Positions 1 to 7,633 of a stretch of 54,353 nt of DNA are shown in pieces (the first letter of the stretch is position 1; each line of letters begins with the position of its first letter). The stretch spans positions 1-54,353 of the forward strand of contig CAZCNA010000002.1 of assembly GCA_964500215.1 (NCBI GenBank). The letters run 5' to 3'. The notes under the pieces are model-generated. The model saw only the letters and a program-made list of their open reading frames with translations. It was not told where the DNA came from and made no database searches. Made by a program: the position numbers and the translations under genes. This stretch comes from JBDKLC01 sp964500215. GTDB lineage: Bacteria > Patescibacteriota > Minisyncoccia > Phycocordibacterales > CAIZLB01.

Positions 1-1011
1 GATGATATGCTCTACCAACAGCGAAACAAGCTTATTCCTATTGGATACAAGACATTTCCTGAACGAGAATACAAAGATACATTCATTGATGCTGCGACCC
101 ATTTCATGAGCGCCTCAGGTACGCTTGCTGTGCCGTTTTCTGTTGATCCAATGGTAATGTATTGGAACAAAGACATTTTTGCATCTTCTGCGGTTGCTCG
201 TCCTCCACGATTGTGGACAGACCTCACCGTTATGGGTCCGGCACTCATCAAAAAAAGCGATACTTCAAGCATCGAACAGGCTATGGTGCCATTTGGTGAA
301 TATCGAAATGTGACGAATGCAAAACAGATCTTGGCAACATTGTTTTTCCAGGCGGGCACAAATATTGTGAGCTCTTCGCCAACATCTGGTGAAGCATATG
401 CGTCTCTCGATGAAAATAATACAAACTCAATCGTAGCGCCCGCTGAAGCAGTACTCTCTTTCTTTACTGAATTTTCAAATCCAGTGAAGCCTCTCTATAC
501 ATGGAATCGTTCGTTGCCTGATTCTCTCGATGCGTTTTTGGCAGGAGATTTGGCAATCTATTTTGGCAGAGCCAGCGAATATCGAACAATTCGATCAAAG
601 AATCCAAACTTGAATTTTGATGTGGCCCTCATGCCTCAAGCCAACGAAACACCAAAAGTGACATATGGAAGCATGACAGCATTCGGTATTGTTCGAAATT
701 CTCAAAATACTGCGGGTGCATTGGCTGTAGTGAATCAATTGACCAGCGCAAAAAGTATTGGATATTGGTCAGAAATCACAGGTTTGCCACCCGTTCGTCG
801 AGATCTTCTCGTAGAGAAGCCAGATGAAGCATACAAGGCAGTGTTTGCGGAAGCCGCACTCCAGTCAAAGACTTGGTCAGATCCAGATCCACAGCAGTCC
901 GATATCGTCTTCCAGAATATGGTAGAATCTGTGACAACAGGCCGAAACAAAGGCAGTGATGCAATCTCAACAGCAAAACTTCAGCTTGATAACTTACTCA
1001 AGGATAATTAA
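1..1011 (+). CDS. Extracellular solute-binding protein, family 1-like (5' partial)
   Basis: The reading frame is open to the window edge, so the N-terminus, including any signal or lipoprotein peptide, lies upstream. The 334 visible residues look like the C-terminal two thirds of a periplasmic sugar-type binding protein: a VMYWNKDIF segment, a hinge-like AFLAGDLAIYFG segment and a VTYGSMTAFGIV strand. The family captures substrates outside the membrane for ABC importers; no transporter subunit is visible here, so the substrate is unknown. The gene ends in TAA five bases before the next start, suggesting co-transcription with the pilin-like genes downstream. Family assignment is by overall pattern. 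Confidence 0.75.
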   Translation, partial: DDMLYQQRNKLIPIGYKTFPEREYKDTFIDAATHFMSASGTLAVPFSVDPMVMYWNKDIFASSAVARPPRLWTDLTVMGPALIKKSDTSSIEQAMVPFGEYRNVTNAKQILATLFFQAGTNIVSSSPTSGEAYASLDENNTNSIVAPAEAVLSFFTEFSNPVKPLYTWNRSLPDSLDAFLAGDLAIYFGRASEYRTIRSKNPNLNFDVALMPQANETPKVTYGSMTAFGIVRNSQNTAGALAVVNQLTSAKSIGYWSEITGLPPVRRDLLVEKPDEAYKAVFAEAALQSKTWSDPDPQQSDIVFQNMVESVTTGRNKGSDAISTAKLQLDNLLKDN

Positions 1012-1015
1012 TCAG

Positions 1016-1432
1016 ATGAAACGATTTCAATCTCTCTGCGCACACATGATGGTCGGAATGCTGATGCTCTCTTTTTTTACGTCTATCGCACTGCCTGTGC
1101 ATGATGCGTCTGCTCAACAATTGGTGACCAAGATTACTGTGCTTCAGAAGTGTAATGATTCATCAGGATGTGGATGGCAAGATTTCCTCCAGTTGGTACG
1201 AGAGGGGCTCGGATTTATGTTCTTTCTCGCATCCCTTTTGATTGTCATATCTATCTCGTATGCAGGATGGTTGTTCATCACAGGAGGATCAAATGAAGGC
1301 AACATCAAAAAGGCAAGAGGCATTCTATGGAATGTTGTTATCGGTGTTGTCTTTATGATGACTGGTTGGTTGATTATTGATTATATTTTGACAACATTAG
1401 GTGTGGGTGAAGATTATCGATTAATACAATAA
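1016..1432 (+). CDS. VirB2/TrbC-like pilin-family membrane protein (1 of 5)
   Basis: A 138-residue protein starting at MKRFQ; an upstream in-frame ATG at 956 would overlap the preceding gene. It has a basic N-terminus and hydrophobic signal-like segment ending near DASAQQ, a short cysteine-containing spacer (KCNDSSGCGW), then two membrane helices (about residues 62-84 and 104-126) joined by a short GGSNEGNIKKARG loop. This is the layout of VirB2/TrbC conjugative pilins and of the short pilin-like proteins that Parcubacteria encode in tandem. No Shine-Dalgarno is visible. Whether it forms a filament, a secretion channel or something else cannot be read from the sequence. Confidence 0.7.
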   Translation: MKRFQSLCAHMMVGMLMLSFFTSIALPVHDASAQQLVTKITVLQKCNDSSGCGWQDFLQLVREGLGFMFFLASLLIVISISYAGWLFITGGSNEGNIKKARGILWNVVIGVVFMMTGWLIIDYILTTLGVGEDYRLIQ

Positions 1433-1434
1433 AT

Positions 1435-1896
1435 ATGAAAAATTCGGATATCATGAGAAAAATAGGTGTGATGATTGTATCATTTGTGTTTGTTGGTGGT
1501 TATCTCTTTGTGCCATTGGCAATCCAGGCAGCTCCAACAAATGCAGGAACAATAAATAACGGAACAAAAACAGATACATCTAGCATAAACAATGGCAACA
1601 AAACAAATGCAGGCACGATGAATGATGCAAAAATAAAGAATCCTATCCAATCAGTAGGCAGCCTTAGTCAGTTCCTCGTAAAAATTCTCGAAATCTTCAA
1701 AATTCTTGCAGCTATGGTTGTCGTATTTTTCATCATTTATGCTGGTCTTCAGTATGTTCTTGCCAGAGGTGATGAAGGTGCTATCAAGAAAGCTCACCAA
1801 ACATTATTATGGACAGTAGTGGGGGCAGCTATTCTCCTCGGTGCCGAAGTTATTTCACGAGTAATAGAAGGTACAGTTAAAGAATTAGCAAAATAA
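1435..1896 (+). CDS. VirB2/TrbC-like pilin-family membrane protein (2 of 5)
   Basis: A 153-residue protein that starts three bases after the previous stop. After a signal-like hydrophobic segment (to about residue 32, QAAPT) comes a low-complexity stretch rich in Asn, Thr and Gly with repeated TINNGTKT-like units, absent from the other members. Two membrane helices follow (about residues 88-106 and 122-142) around the loop LARGDEGAIKKAHQ. The loop pattern (acidic residues then KKA) is shared with the neighbouring pilins. The Asn/Thr stretch may be an exposed linker. It belongs to the same operon and has no visible Shine-Dalgarno. Confidence 0.68.
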   Translation: MKNSDIMRKIGVMIVSFVFVGGYLFVPLAIQAAPTNAGTINNGTKTDTSSINNGNKTNAGTMNDAKIKNPIQSVGSLSQFLVKILEIFKILAAMVVVFFIIYAGLQYVLARGDEGAIKKAHQTLLWTVVGAAILLGAEVISRVIEGTVKELAK

Positions 1897-1897
1897 T

Positions 1898-2290
1898 ATG
1901 AAGACATTTTTTTCACATATAAAGACGGGTGCTATCCTCGGATCTGCGGGTGCTTTATTTATTCCACAGAGTACATTAGCAGCTCCAAGAGCTCAGATCG
2001 TAGGAACAGGTAATTCAACAGTTTCGAATTTTAGAGATTTGGTGATGAAAATTTCTGAAATGATTAACCTTGTTATTCCGATTGTCATTTCATTAACCGT
2101 TCTCGTTTTCATCTGGGGAATCTTTCGAATGGTGCTCGCAGGAGGGGATACGGATGCCCGAAAAGAGGCACGTTCAACTATTGTTTTCGGTATTGTGGGA
2201 CTCTTTGTGATGGTCTCTGTATGGGGACTTGTAAACATTCTCAAGTCATCATTCTTTGGTGGTGGTCTCGTTATCCCACAGCTCAAATAA
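1898..2290 (+). CDS. VirB2/TrbC-like pilin-family membrane protein (3 of 5)
   Basis: A 130-residue protein beginning one base after the preceding stop, which implies strict operon linkage. A signal-like segment ends near TLAAPRAQ. Two helices (about residues 56-78 and 90-110) surround the loop LAGGDTDARKEARS, and the second helix ends in the signature VMVSVWGLVNIL. That signature recurs almost unchanged in the next gene, so the two are recent paralogues. The C-terminus is short (GGGLVIPQLK). No function beyond pilin-like membrane protein can be read. Confidence 0.7.
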   Translation: MKTFFSHIKTGAILGSAGALFIPQSTLAAPRAQIVGTGNSTVSNFRDLVMKISEMINLVIPIVISLTVLVFIWGIFRMVLAGGDTDARKEARSTIVFGIVGLFVMVSVWGLVNILKSSFFGGGLVIPQLK

Positions 2291-2316
2291 ATCGCATTTC
2301 GAATCCACAGGTAGAA

Positions 2317-2346
2317 TTGTGAATAGTCGGTAATAAGCGGTATAAT
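2317..2346 (+). promoter_or_regulatory. Promoter inside the pilin cluster (TTGTGA-18-TATAAT)
   Basis: TTGTGA at 2317-2322 and a perfect TATAAT at 2341-2346 with an 18-base spacer lie in the only sizeable gap of the pilin cluster. This suggests genes 4 and 5 can be transcribed separately, with a leader of about 50 nt before the ATG at 2403. Confidence 0.6.
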
Positions 2347-2402
2347 ACAAGGTGACTTTTAATTAATATTAAGGTCGCTTATAAGAAGCATAAAATTACG
2401 AA

Positions 2403-2771
2403 ATGAAAAAAGTACTTAGTAGTTTTGGAGTTATTGCACTTGCAGCCCTTCCTGTAGTTGCGAGCGCTCAGAGCATCGGAGGCGTAATGGGTCTTCTTGA
2501 TCAAGCTAGTCAGCTTATCAACAGACTTATTCCATTCGTTATTGCTCTTACAGTTCTCATCTTCCTTTGGGGTATTCTTAAGTTTGTTATCTCAAATGAT
2601 GCTGAAGGACGAAAGGAGGCTCGAGGATACATGATCTGGGGAGTGATCTCACTCTTCGTGATGGTATCTGTTTGGGGTCTCGTAAACATCTTGGTTCGAA
2701 GTGTGAACCTCGATAATACAGCACCACCAGCACCTGGACTTCCTAACCCAGGCGGATTCTACGCATCATAA
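2403..2771 (+). CDS. VirB2/TrbC-like pilin-family membrane protein (4 of 5)
   Basis: A 122-residue protein with a clear signal peptide (MKKVLSS...VASAQS) followed by two helices around LKFVISNDAEGRKEARGYM and the shared VMVSVWGLVNIL signature. The C-terminal tail is proline-rich (APPAPGLPNPGG). Of the five it looks most like a processed small pilin. It is preceded by its own TATAAT promoter, so it may be expressed more strongly than the first three. Residues after the second helix differ most from the paralogues and may be the exposed face. Confidence 0.72.
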   Translation: MKKVLSSFGVIALAALPVVASAQSIGGVMGLLDQASQLINRLIPFVIALTVLIFLWGILKFVISNDAEGRKEARGYMIWGVISLFVMVSVWGLVNILVRSVNLDNTAPPAPGLPNPGGFYAS

Positions 2772-2784
2772 TTAACACTATCCC

Positions 2785-3063
2785 ATGGAATCTGCACTCA
2801 AACTCATTCATAACTTCAACCGTATTATTTTAAATCCAATAATATATTTGATGTTCGCTGTCGCTCTTATTGTATTCGTATACGGTGTATTTGAATACGT
2901 ACGGCAATCAGACAGCTCAGATGAACGAGCAAAGGGCACACAGCATATGCTATGGGGTATCGTTGGTATGTTTATCATGATATCCGTATTCGGAATCATG
3001 AAGCTCATTATGGGATCGTTTGGTATCAGTGGGGGCAACCTCAACCAAGTGATTCCACTCTAA
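2785..3063 (+). CDS. VirB2/TrbC-like pilin-family membrane protein without signal peptide (5 of 5)
   Basis: The shortest member (92 residues). It lacks a cleavable signal: the hydrophobic helix starts at about residue 14 (IILNPIIYLMFAVALIVFVYG), followed by a loop EYVRQSDSSDERAKGTQHM and a second helix ending VFGIMKLIMG. The loop and second helix clearly match the paralogues. It is the last gene of the operon, followed by a hairpin terminator. Loss of the signal suggests a different membrane insertion route or a non-filament role. Confidence 0.66.
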   Translation: MESALKLIHNFNRIILNPIIYLMFAVALIVFVYGVFEYVRQSDSSDERAKGTQHMLWGIVGMFIMISVFGIMKLIMGSFGISGGNLNQVIPL

Positions 3064-3092
3064 GAAGAATCCTCTTCTGCGCAGAAGATCAG

Positions 3093-3119
3093 AAAGCCGC
3101 ACTCTCTGTGCGGTTTTCT
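3093..3119 (+). terminator. Rho-independent terminator of the pilin operon
   Basis: Stem CCGCAC/GTGCGG (3097-3102 with 3108-3113), five-base loop, then TTTTCT, about 30 bases after the last pilin stop. Confidence 0.85.
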
Positions 3120-3204
3120 ATTTGTCAGTGTATATAAACGGTGATGAAGAACTCATACATTTTTAATAAAGGAAATATGAAAATGAACTATTGAAAAATA
3201 TGTC

Positions 3205-3254
3205 AAAAAGAAAAGCGAGAACGTCGTTGGCCGAAGCCGAAACGTTCTCGCTTT
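3205..3254 (-). terminator. Strong terminator of the leftward SPFH operon
   Basis: A 13-base perfect stem (3212-3224 with 3242-3254; AAAGCGAGAACGT) followed on the minus strand by TTTTCTTTTT. It lies about 50 nt beyond the stop of the gene ending at 3301. Such long GC-rich hairpins recur behind the orphan genes of this window. Confidence 0.85.
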
Positions 3255-3300
3255 GTGCAGGATTAGGACCTGCTCCTCATGCCCTGAGGAAGTGGGGAGA

Positions 3301-3951
3301 TCAATGTCGGACGATCTTGACCGCTACTGGCTTCTGAGAAGCCGATAGGAAGCACACTGTGAGTATCCCGTTGCCCGGACTCGGGACAATACGTGCAGGG
3401 TTCTTTTGGATTTTCTCCTCCGAATCCAGCTCGTAGTATGTCGACGTCGGCCCATAGAGCAGGTATGCCCGGCCTTGGTCATCGTCCACTCGGTTCACGA
3501 TGAGGACGATACTGTCCGTGTCCTCTATCTCGGGGGCCCATCCTGTGAGGGAGCTGACGTCATACGTCTGTCCACCCTCATCCACGGGCTTCGCAATCAG
3601 CAAGGCACCTACCTTGAGCTTGCGAGGCGTAGTCTGGGACGTGGTCGGCTTTTCAGCTTTCCACACGAACGCCCCTGTGACCGGACGGTTGTCGTCCGCA
3701 CTTTGGCGAACGAACAGTCCACTGACTGTCGCTGCCGTCGCCGTTCCCGTGGTGGGAGCTGTGGACGATGCCGTTGCCGCAGTGGTCGGTTGCGTTTTGG
3801 ACGCATTCGGGTTGGGGATGTTCAGGTACACCCAGATGGCCAGAATGACGAAGAGGGTGCCAAAGGCAAATCCCCATCCCCATTTCTTACCAGTTTTCTT
3901 ATCCTTGTTGTCGGCTGTTGCCGGTGTGTTGTTCGTATTGGCCTTAGCCAT
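3301..3951 (-). CDS. Membrane-anchored orphan protein (GC-rich cassette class)
   Basis: A 216-residue protein of no recognised family. The N-terminus is hydrophilic and basic, one membrane helix follows at about residues 27-45 (WGFAFGTLFVILAIWVYL), then an Ala/Thr/Ser-rich linker of about 35 residues and a compact, beta-rich, probably extracytoplasmic domain. The start is supported by a Shine-Dalgarno AGAAAGGA (3962-3969) ten bases upstream. The stop is TGA, which the housekeeping genes here do not use. It lies 36 bases downstream of the SPFH gene and shares its promoter and terminator, so the two products probably act together at the membrane. Confidence 0.8.
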   Translation of the reverse strand: MAKANTNNTPATADNKDKKTGKKWGWGFAFGTLFVILAIWVYLNIPNPNASKTQPTTAATASSTAPTTGTATAATVSGLFVRQSADDNRPVTGAFVWKAEKPTTSQTTPRKLKVGALLIAKPVDEGGQTYDVSSLTGWAPEIEDTDSIVLIVNRVDDDQGRAYLLYGPTSTYYELDSEEKIQKNPARIVPSPGNGILTVCFLSASQKPVAVKIVRH

Positions 3952-3987
3952 GATTTTGGTTTCCTTTCTGTCGAGTTGCCTCGACTA

Positions 3988-5046
3988 TTATATGGTTGTT
4001 CCTGGAACGGGTGCGTTAGTGCCACCGCCAGGGTTAAGACTTGCATTGACTGCCATGCCGCGTTCCCAATCGGAGCCGCCGTTGATGCTCACCGTGCGGT
4101 GAGGCACCTTGTTGAGCGACGACAGGATTTCCTGCCGCGCCAGCAAAACAGCGGTTTTTGCATCGAGCTTGCCACCCTCGACACTCATGTAGAACGCGGT
4201 GCGTCCCTTAATGAGGTTTTGAATGTGAGCCTGTTCGATTTCCTCCTTCTCCTTCTGGGCCTTCTCAATCCGCGCACCCTCTTGTTGAGTTTGCACTTCT
4301 TTTGATGGCAGGAATTTGGGGACGGTGATAGCCGCGTAGTTGATCTCGATAGGATATCCTTCGATGATCGCAGCAATCTTGCGCTCCAAGTTTTTCCGGA
4401 AGTATTGTTCCATCGGGACCTTGGTTTGTCCCTGAAATGGAGTTTTGACTTCTTCCGGCATTTCTGGATCGTTGAGCGTCACCTCCGCACCTTTTTGAAG
4501 GGTGTCGGAGAAAACGTTTCCAGCCAAGTCACGAATGACCTGTACAGTAGCGTCTCTGATCTGTGTGAGGACGCCGTCGCTTTCGTAAGCGGTGAGGCTC
4601 AAAAAAGCGTCATTGATCCTGTATGGGACATTGGCGCGAGCCAACATCGTCAATTTGTCCGAGGATGTCACAGTGAAGCCTTGATCGGTATCACTGTAAT
4701 TTTTCGGAATCGACAACGTCGTCCAGGTTGTTACGACCTCCGCGACTGAGAAGAATGGAGGTAGGGGATTTCTCCCTTTTCCCAAACTAAACAGTGACAG
4801 TGGTCGATCAAAGAACCGGGGCACGCCTTCTTTGTCGTCGTCCACGACGTGGCCAGTGGCCCACGACCAGAGGACTCCGGCGAATACGATTACCCACAGG
4901 AACTTGTAAAGCCCTGGGGTGATTACCTCCGGTCCCCACGCCCATTTGGCAGCGAAGATGAAGATTTGCATCAGCAGGATGTAGATCGCCGAGACGGCAA
5001 TCGTTAGAATCAGCCGGTTAACCGACTTGAAAACAGTAGTCTTCAT
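3988..5046 (-). CDS. SPFH/Band 7 (prohibitin-like) membrane protein
   Basis: A 352-residue protein with two N-terminal membrane segments (about residues 10-33 and 46-64), a Band 7-like domain (TVTSSDKLTMLARANVPYRIND through RNLERKIAAIIEGYPIEINYAAITVPKF) and a charged helical stretch (EGARIEKAQKEKEEIEQAHIQ), followed by a Gly/Pro-rich tail. SPFH proteins oligomerise into membrane-associated rings and often scaffold or regulate membrane proteases. It is the first gene of a two-gene operon with the anchored orphan downstream. A consensus promoter lies 150 nt upstream. No protease gene is adjacent. The assignment rests on pattern, not a search. Confidence 0.75.
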   Translation of the reverse strand: MKTTVFKSVNRLILTIAVSAIYILLMQIFIFAAKWAWGPEVITPGLYKFLWVIVFAGVLWSWATGHVVDDDKEGVPRFFDRPLSLFSLGKGRNPLPPFFSVAEVVTTWTTLSIPKNYSDTDQGFTVTSSDKLTMLARANVPYRINDAFLSLTAYESDGVLTQIRDATVQVIRDLAGNVFSDTLQKGAEVTLNDPEMPEEVKTPFQGQTKVPMEQYFRKNLERKIAAIIEGYPIEINYAAITVPKFLPSKEVQTQQEGARIEKAQKEKEEIEQAHIQNLIKGRTAFYMSVEGGKLDAKTAVLLARQEILSSLNKVPHRTVSINGGSDWERGMAVNASLNPGGGTNAPVPGTTI

Positions 5047-5086
5047 ATTTGGTATTGGTTTGTCAAAGATCTCTACCGCCGCCTCC

Positions 5087-5113
5087 CGTTAGGAGACAGA
5101 AGAGTCTCTAACG
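5087..5113 (-). other. Leader hairpin upstream of the SPFH operon
   Basis: Within the roughly 150-nt leader a near-perfect stem (CGTTAGGAGAC at 5087-5097 with GTCTCTAACG at 5104-5113) lies about 40 nt before the start. The leader of the orphan gene at 14639 also has a hairpin beginning CGTTAGAG, so this may be a shared regulatory or stabilising element. Confidence 0.5.
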
Positions 5114-5202
5114 AGTGTGTATTTTTGGTTGGTTGGTGGCCCTGCGTAATGCGTGGCCTGGTTAGATTGGTAAACCGCAAACGGACGGTTAATTCGTATA
5201 CA

Positions 5203-5230
5203 AGTATAGCACGTTTTGTGCTTTTGTCAA
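5203..5230 (-). promoter_or_regulatory. Consensus promoter of the SPFH operon
   Basis: On the minus strand TTGACA (5225-5230) and TATACT (5203-5208) are separated by 16 bases, giving a predicted transcript start near 5197 and a leader of about 150 nt. Confidence 0.75.
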
Positions 5231-5277
5231 GCGTGGCATGTGTTGAATATACATTCAATTTATATTCTCTGCTGTAT

Positions 5278-5307
5278 ACAAAAAAACCACAGGAGGGTAT
5301 TGTGGTT
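5278..5307 (-). terminator. Terminator of the HExxH-protein gene
   Basis: AACCACA/TGTGGTT stem (5285-5291 with 5301-5307), followed on the minus strand by a T-rich run, immediately after the stop at 5320. Confidence 0.75.
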
Positions 5308-5319
5308 GTTATTCTGCAT

Positions 5320-5955
5320 TTACATTTCTTTTAATCTCTGATTTGCCCTTTCGAGATCAATTTTATCCCCATCAGATAATTTGTTTCCATATTCTTCAGG
5401 GGCCCTCACTACTCGAATAGTGTTCTCAAGAACCTCTTTTGGGCCCCATTCCCAACGAGGTTTAGTAACATGAGCAGGTTGAATACCAATATTTCCGTTA
5501 TTATCTTCATAAAAAATTTGAACGTATCCAACCCATTCATGATTCAATGATTGTGCAACATTTGCATGGGCATTTTCGTGTGATAATAAGTCCTCAGCCC
5601 ATCTTTCGATATTTTCATAGTCATTCTCAATTTGTTCGCGATATGTTTGTCCCAATTGTTTCAACATTTCCTTGAACTCTATAAGATTATCTGCGATGGC
5701 GCTGTGTTCCAAAATTTCCTTTTCTATAGCATTCTCTGCGATGATTTGTTCTGTATCTCGGTACCCAGAATTAAAGAATTTTTTATCAAATTCAGCCAAC
5801 TTTTCCTCTAATTCTAGAAGACGGCCCAATGTGATGGGATTATTTCGTGCAAATTCCAGCCTCGTAGCAATTTTTTCTCTCATATTTTCTAAATATAAAT
5901 CGCTGTCTGTTTTTTGAGAGTTTTTAATAATTTCTGGTTTTTCTAAATTGATCAT
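5320..5955 (-). CDS. Orphan protein with HExxH motif (possible zinc metallopeptidase)
   Basis: A 211-residue, largely helical and charged protein with no signal peptide or membrane helix. Near residues 124-131 it carries LLSHENAHANVAQ, which fits the HExxH zinc-binding signature and resembles the HEAGHA helix of FtsH-type peptidases. A downstream acidic residue could be the third ligand but cannot be assigned. The N-terminal half is predicted coiled coil (EFARNNPITLGRLLELEEKLAEF). It is AT-rich with a TAA stop, unlike the neighbouring cassette genes. It is monocistronic with its own terminator. Activity is an inference from one motif only. Confidence 0.6.
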   Translation of the reverse strand: MINLEKPEIIKNSQKTDSDLYLENMREKIATRLEFARNNPITLGRLLELEEKLAEFDKKFFNSGYRDTEQIIAENAIEKEILEHSAIADNLIEFKEMLKQLGQTYREQIENDYENIERWAEDLLSHENAHANVAQSLNHEWVGYVQIFYEDNNGNIGIQPAHVTKPRWEWGPKEVLENTIRVVRAPEEYGNKLSDGDKIDLERANQRLKEM

Positions 5956-6047
5956 TTTTTATTTATATATAGTAACATTTTTATATATGTTATTACCAGA
6001 AGAGTATGTCTGAGTGCCACCTAGGACTATAAATTGTAGATGTCTTA

Positions 6048-6098
6048 TGCTGGATGTTAAGCATAAATAGCATAGCCCCGCTGGGGGAATCTTATGCT
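6048..6098. repeat. Nested AGCATA/TATGCT inverted repeats
   Basis: Three copies of AGCATAA or its complement TTATGCT fall within 50 bases. The inner pair (6069-6074 with 6093-6098) encloses CCCCGCTGGGG. Read leftward this hairpin lies about 35 nt past tRNA-Leu and could be its terminator, although the following T-run is poor (ATTTAT). The rest of 5956-6131 shows no gene. Confidence 0.45.
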
Positions 6099-6131
6099 AA
6101 AGTGAGTTAAATGATATTAAACTTGATTTTG

Positions 6132-6212
6132 TGCGCGGGAGAGGACTTGAACCTCCACGCCTTTCGACACTTGCTCCTAAGGCAAGCGCGGCTACCGTTA
6201 CGCCACCCGCGC
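6132..6212 (-). tRNA. tRNA-Leu (anticodon TAG)
   Basis: Class II cloverleaf with acceptor GCGCGGG, anticodon loop CTTAGGA (TAG, complement at 6177-6179), a long variable arm, and T-arm GGTTCAAGTCC. The discriminator is A; CCA is not encoded. Confidence 0.95.
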
Positions 6213-6337
6213 ATATGATGCATAAAATCAGTTGAAACTGGATTATGTATATATCGACTAATCCGTTAACTGATTTTACTCAATCATAATACATGATTTT
6301 TCGGATTTTAAAAGCTACGAACGGAGTGTAGTGATTG

Positions 6338-6413
6338 TGGTCCACCCAGTAGGAATCGAACCTACGACCAATCGCTTAAGAGGCGAGTGCTCTACCAGCT
6401 GAGCTATGGGTGG
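6338..6413 (-). tRNA. tRNA-Lys (anticodon CTT), CCA encoded
   Basis: Acceptor CCACCCA pairs with TGGGTGG, D-arm GCTC/GAGC, anticodon loop CTCTTAA (CTT), T-arm GTAGG/CCTAC, discriminator A followed by a genomic CCA. It is the only tRNA here with a clearly encoded CCA. The 27-43 base pair is mismatched. Confidence 0.92.
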
Positions 6414-6522
6414 ATATTCTTTTTGGACCTACGATTGAAAATACTACCAGAATTTTTGCTTCACGGCAACATGGACGAGCGGGAGGTTGTGAGGTGTTGA
6501 TATGGATTTCATAATCGTTTGA

Positions 6523-6528
6523 TATAAT
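6523..6528 (+). promoter_or_regulatory. Leaderless -10 box (TATAAT) for the DUF4105 gene
   Basis: A perfect TATAAT ends six bases before the ATG at 6535, so transcription should start at or next to the start codon. There is no Shine-Dalgarno. A TTGATA at 6497-6502 is a possible but widely spaced -35. Confidence 0.6.
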
Positions 6529-6534
6529 AAATAT

Positions 6535-7383
6535 ATGAAAATATTCTGTAGATTGCTGCGTGCTGTTGGGTATGTTGTCTTTCCGCTTGCGTTTCTGATT
6601 ATCTCTTTTTTTATGGTGCTTCAATTGGCGACTGAACCGTCGAATAATCGTAATTGGAATGATGATCAAGCTGTGCTTCCGTATGCTGATATAAACGGTG
6701 ACCTCGTGTATGTGCACAATATCCGTAACTTCACGTATGCGACGACTACAGAGTATGTGAAAGGGTATTATGACAAGACCTTCAACCTCAAGGATATCCG
6801 TCACGTATGGTACGTTGTGGAGCCTTTCTCGGGCATTCCTGGGTCAGCACATACGTTCTTGAGCTTTGAATTTGCTGATAATCAATTTGTGTCTGTATCT
6901 GTCGAAATTCGAAAAGAAAAAGGGGAGTCTTTCCATCCGGTAAAAGGATTACTCAATCAATATGAACTCATGTATGTAGTCGCTGATGAACGTGATGTGG
7001 TGAAGCTTCGTTCGAATTATCGACAAGACCTCGTGTATGTATATCCGATGAAAGCGGATACAGAAAAAGTTCAGAAATTATTCATTGACATGATGAATCG
7101 AGTGAACCAGCTTCAAGTGCACCCTGAATTCTATAACACGCTCACCAACACCTGCACAACGAACATCGTTCATCACGTCAACTCCATCTCCCCACATCGG
7201 GTGCCTTTATATAATCTTCAGGTTTTGTTTCCTGCAAATTCAGATCGACTTGCGTATGAGTTGGGGCTCATTGATACAACGCTCTCTTTTGAAGAAGCTC
7301 GTAAGCGCTTTTTCATAAATGAAAAAGCGCTCAAATACGCAGACAGTCCTGATTTTTCGGTGAAGATTCGAGCTGAGAAGTAG
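6535..7383 (+). CDS. DUF4105 (Lnb-like N-terminal periplasmic domain) membrane protein
   Basis: A 282-residue protein with an N-terminal membrane anchor (about residues 10-30) and an extracytoplasmic domain matching the DUF4105 pattern: HVWYVVEPF...PGSAHTFLSFEF, a central YELMYVVADERDVV strand pair and the cysteine motif YNTLTNTCTTN near residue 208. DUF4105 is the fold of the lipoprotein N-acyltransferase Lnb, in which a conserved Cys/His pair is thought to be catalytic. The His of SAHTF and Cys of NTCTTN are candidates. The gene is monocistronic and apparently leaderless. Whether it acylates lipoproteins here is unknown. Confidence 0.82.
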   Translation: MKIFCRLLRAVGYVVFPLAFLIISFFMVLQLATEPSNNRNWNDDQAVLPYADINGDLVYVHNIRNFTYATTTEYVKGYYDKTFNLKDIRHVWYVVEPFSGIPGSAHTFLSFEFADNQFVSVSVEIRKEKGESFHPVKGLLNQYELMYVVADERDVVKLRSNYRQDLVYVYPMKADTEKVQKLFIDMMNRVNQLQVHPEFYNTLTNTCTTNIVHHVNSISPHRVPLYNLQVLFPANSDRLAYELGLIDTTLSFEEARKRFFINEKALKYADSPDFSVKIRAEK

Positions 7384-7392
7384 TATTATATG

Positions 7393-7477
7393 TGCCCAGG
7401 GCGGGACTCGAACCCGCACGACGTTTAACGGTCAGAGGATTTTAAGTCCTCCGTGTCTACCATTCCACCACCCGGGC
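7393..7477 (-). tRNA. tRNA-Leu (anticodon TAA)
   Basis: Class II cloverleaf: acceptor GCCCGGG, anticodon stem GAGGA/TCCTC with loop CTTAAAA (TAA), long variable arm, T-arm GGTTCGAGTCC. It lies nine bases past the convergent DUF4105 gene. CCA is not encoded. Confidence 0.95.
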
Positions 7478-7513
7478 ATATGGGATTGTGAAGCAAAGTA
7501 CTCTCTTTGCAGG

Positions 7514-7587
7514 AGGCGTAGGCCGGGATCGAACCGGCGCATAGCAGTTTTGCAGACTGCCGCGTTGACCAACTTCGCCACTACGCC
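7514..7587 (-). tRNA. tRNA-Cys (anticodon GCA)
   Basis: Acceptor GGCGTAG/CTACGCC, anticodon stem GCAGT/ACTGC with loop CTGCAAA (GCA) and the T discriminator typical of tRNA-Cys. It directly follows infB-rbfA on the same strand. Confidence 0.95.
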
Positions 7588-7633
7588 TTTGTATAGCCCT
7601 CGCTATAATAACCGCTCACTCATTGTAATTGAA

